Source of the DNA: Clostridiales bacterium
GTDB lineage: Bacteria; Bacillota; Clostridia; Lachnospirales; Lachnospiraceae
Length of the DNA stretch: 64,000 bases
Reading direction: 5' to 3'
Assembly (NCBI GenBank): GCA_018376135.1
Contig: JAHABX010000009.1
Coordinates: 54,398 to 118,397, forward strand
How positions within the stretch are numbered: position 1 is the stretch's first letter; each line of letters opens with the position of its first letter. Made by a program: the position numbers and the translations under genes. Below, in pieces: positions 63,936 through 64,000 of the stretch. Below the pieces are notes generated by a model. That model was not told the DNA's origin, did not search any database, and saw only the letters and a list, made by a program, of their open reading frames with translations.

Positions 63936-64000
63936 GGTTAAGCCCTCGACCTATTAGTGACAGTCAGCTACACACATTGCTGTGCTTCCACCTCTGCCCT
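63936..64000 (-). rRNA. 23S rRNA, 3' end only
   Basis: The minus strand ends ...AATAGGTCGAGGGCTTAACC at 63936, the universal 3' terminus of Firmicute 23S rRNA; about 65 bases are in the window and the rest continues to the right. No 5S gene is found between this end and the terminator at 63822, so 5S must be elsewhere (upstream in the operon or separate). Confidence 0.93.

Overview
The window comes from a low-GC, spore-forming Firmicute, most likely a Lachnospiraceae-type Clostridium. Supporting this are a cotJA-cotJB-cotJC spore-coat operon, strong AAGGAGG ribosome binding sites, a two-headed 2-hydroxyacyl-CoA dehydratase activase, and a class of PBSX-like prophage common in gut Clostridia. 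No taxonomic marker is complete (only the last bases of a 23S rRNA gene), so the family assignment is an inference.

Layout. (1) About 1-37,535: a contractile-tailed prophage whose left end lies outside the window. Almost all lytic genes are on the minus strand, so right-to-left order is temporal order. A lambda-like switch (32.9-33.3 kb) has two HTH regulators around shared operators. Next come damaged early regulatory genes and two tRNA-like elements (30-32 kb), then replication and recombination (22.4-29.7 kb: RecF/Rad50-like ATPase, Sak4-like ATPase, DUF669, helicase, primase-helicase, RusA). These are followed by an ArpU/RinA-type late activator, an RHH/antirepressor module, a two-gene membrane cargo unit, the terminases, portal and a MuF protein with a C-terminal zincin-like domain. 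A second RHH/antirepressor module precedes scaffold, capsid, connector, sheath, tube, a tail chaperone with a -1 frameshift site, tape measure and baseplate. Lysogeny genes on the plus strand (32.4-37.5 kb) include an Abi_2 (AbiF-like) protein with an upstream structured RNA, another candidate structured RNA, and a large serine integrase. (2) About 37,640-42,150: a 4.5-kb serine-recombinase element carrying trkH-trkA. (3) 42.1-42.7 kb: the cotJ operon. (4) 42.8-64.0 kb: host chromosome with a rhomboid-like membrane protein, the large activase, an eleven-gene ROK-controlled operon (NitT/TauT-type ABC importer, EamA transporter, RpiB-like isomerase, split transketolase, Zn- and Fe-dependent alcohol dehydrogenases), ung, hisF, hisH, a five-repeat SH3 protein and the 3' end of an rRNA operon.

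Main discovery. The spore-coat gene cotJC is in pieces. Its N-terminal 32 codons lie at 42,146-42,243 and its next ~33 codons at 37,536-37,640. Both ends of the intervening 4.5 kb carry the 8-bp core TCCGGACC flanked by inverted copies of one 15-bp arm. Joining the two cores restores the cotJC reading frame exactly and leaves a near-perfect 44-bp palindromic attP on the excised circle. The prophage interrupts the same gene a second time at about 37,536, so the rest of cotJC should lie beyond the left window edge. Two stacked recombinase elements in a sporulation gene recall skin-type elements that excise during sporulation. Regulated excision here is an inference.

Other points worth attention: the MuF-zincin protein with a candidate immunity gene; the Abi_2/RNA pair; an uncharacterised two-gene membrane system with its own promoter and terminator between late-gene blocks; duplicated Arc-Ant-like modules; an iteron array around an AT palindrome; and a kinase-free split-transketolase operon with a sulfonate-type transporter that may handle a sulfo-sugar.
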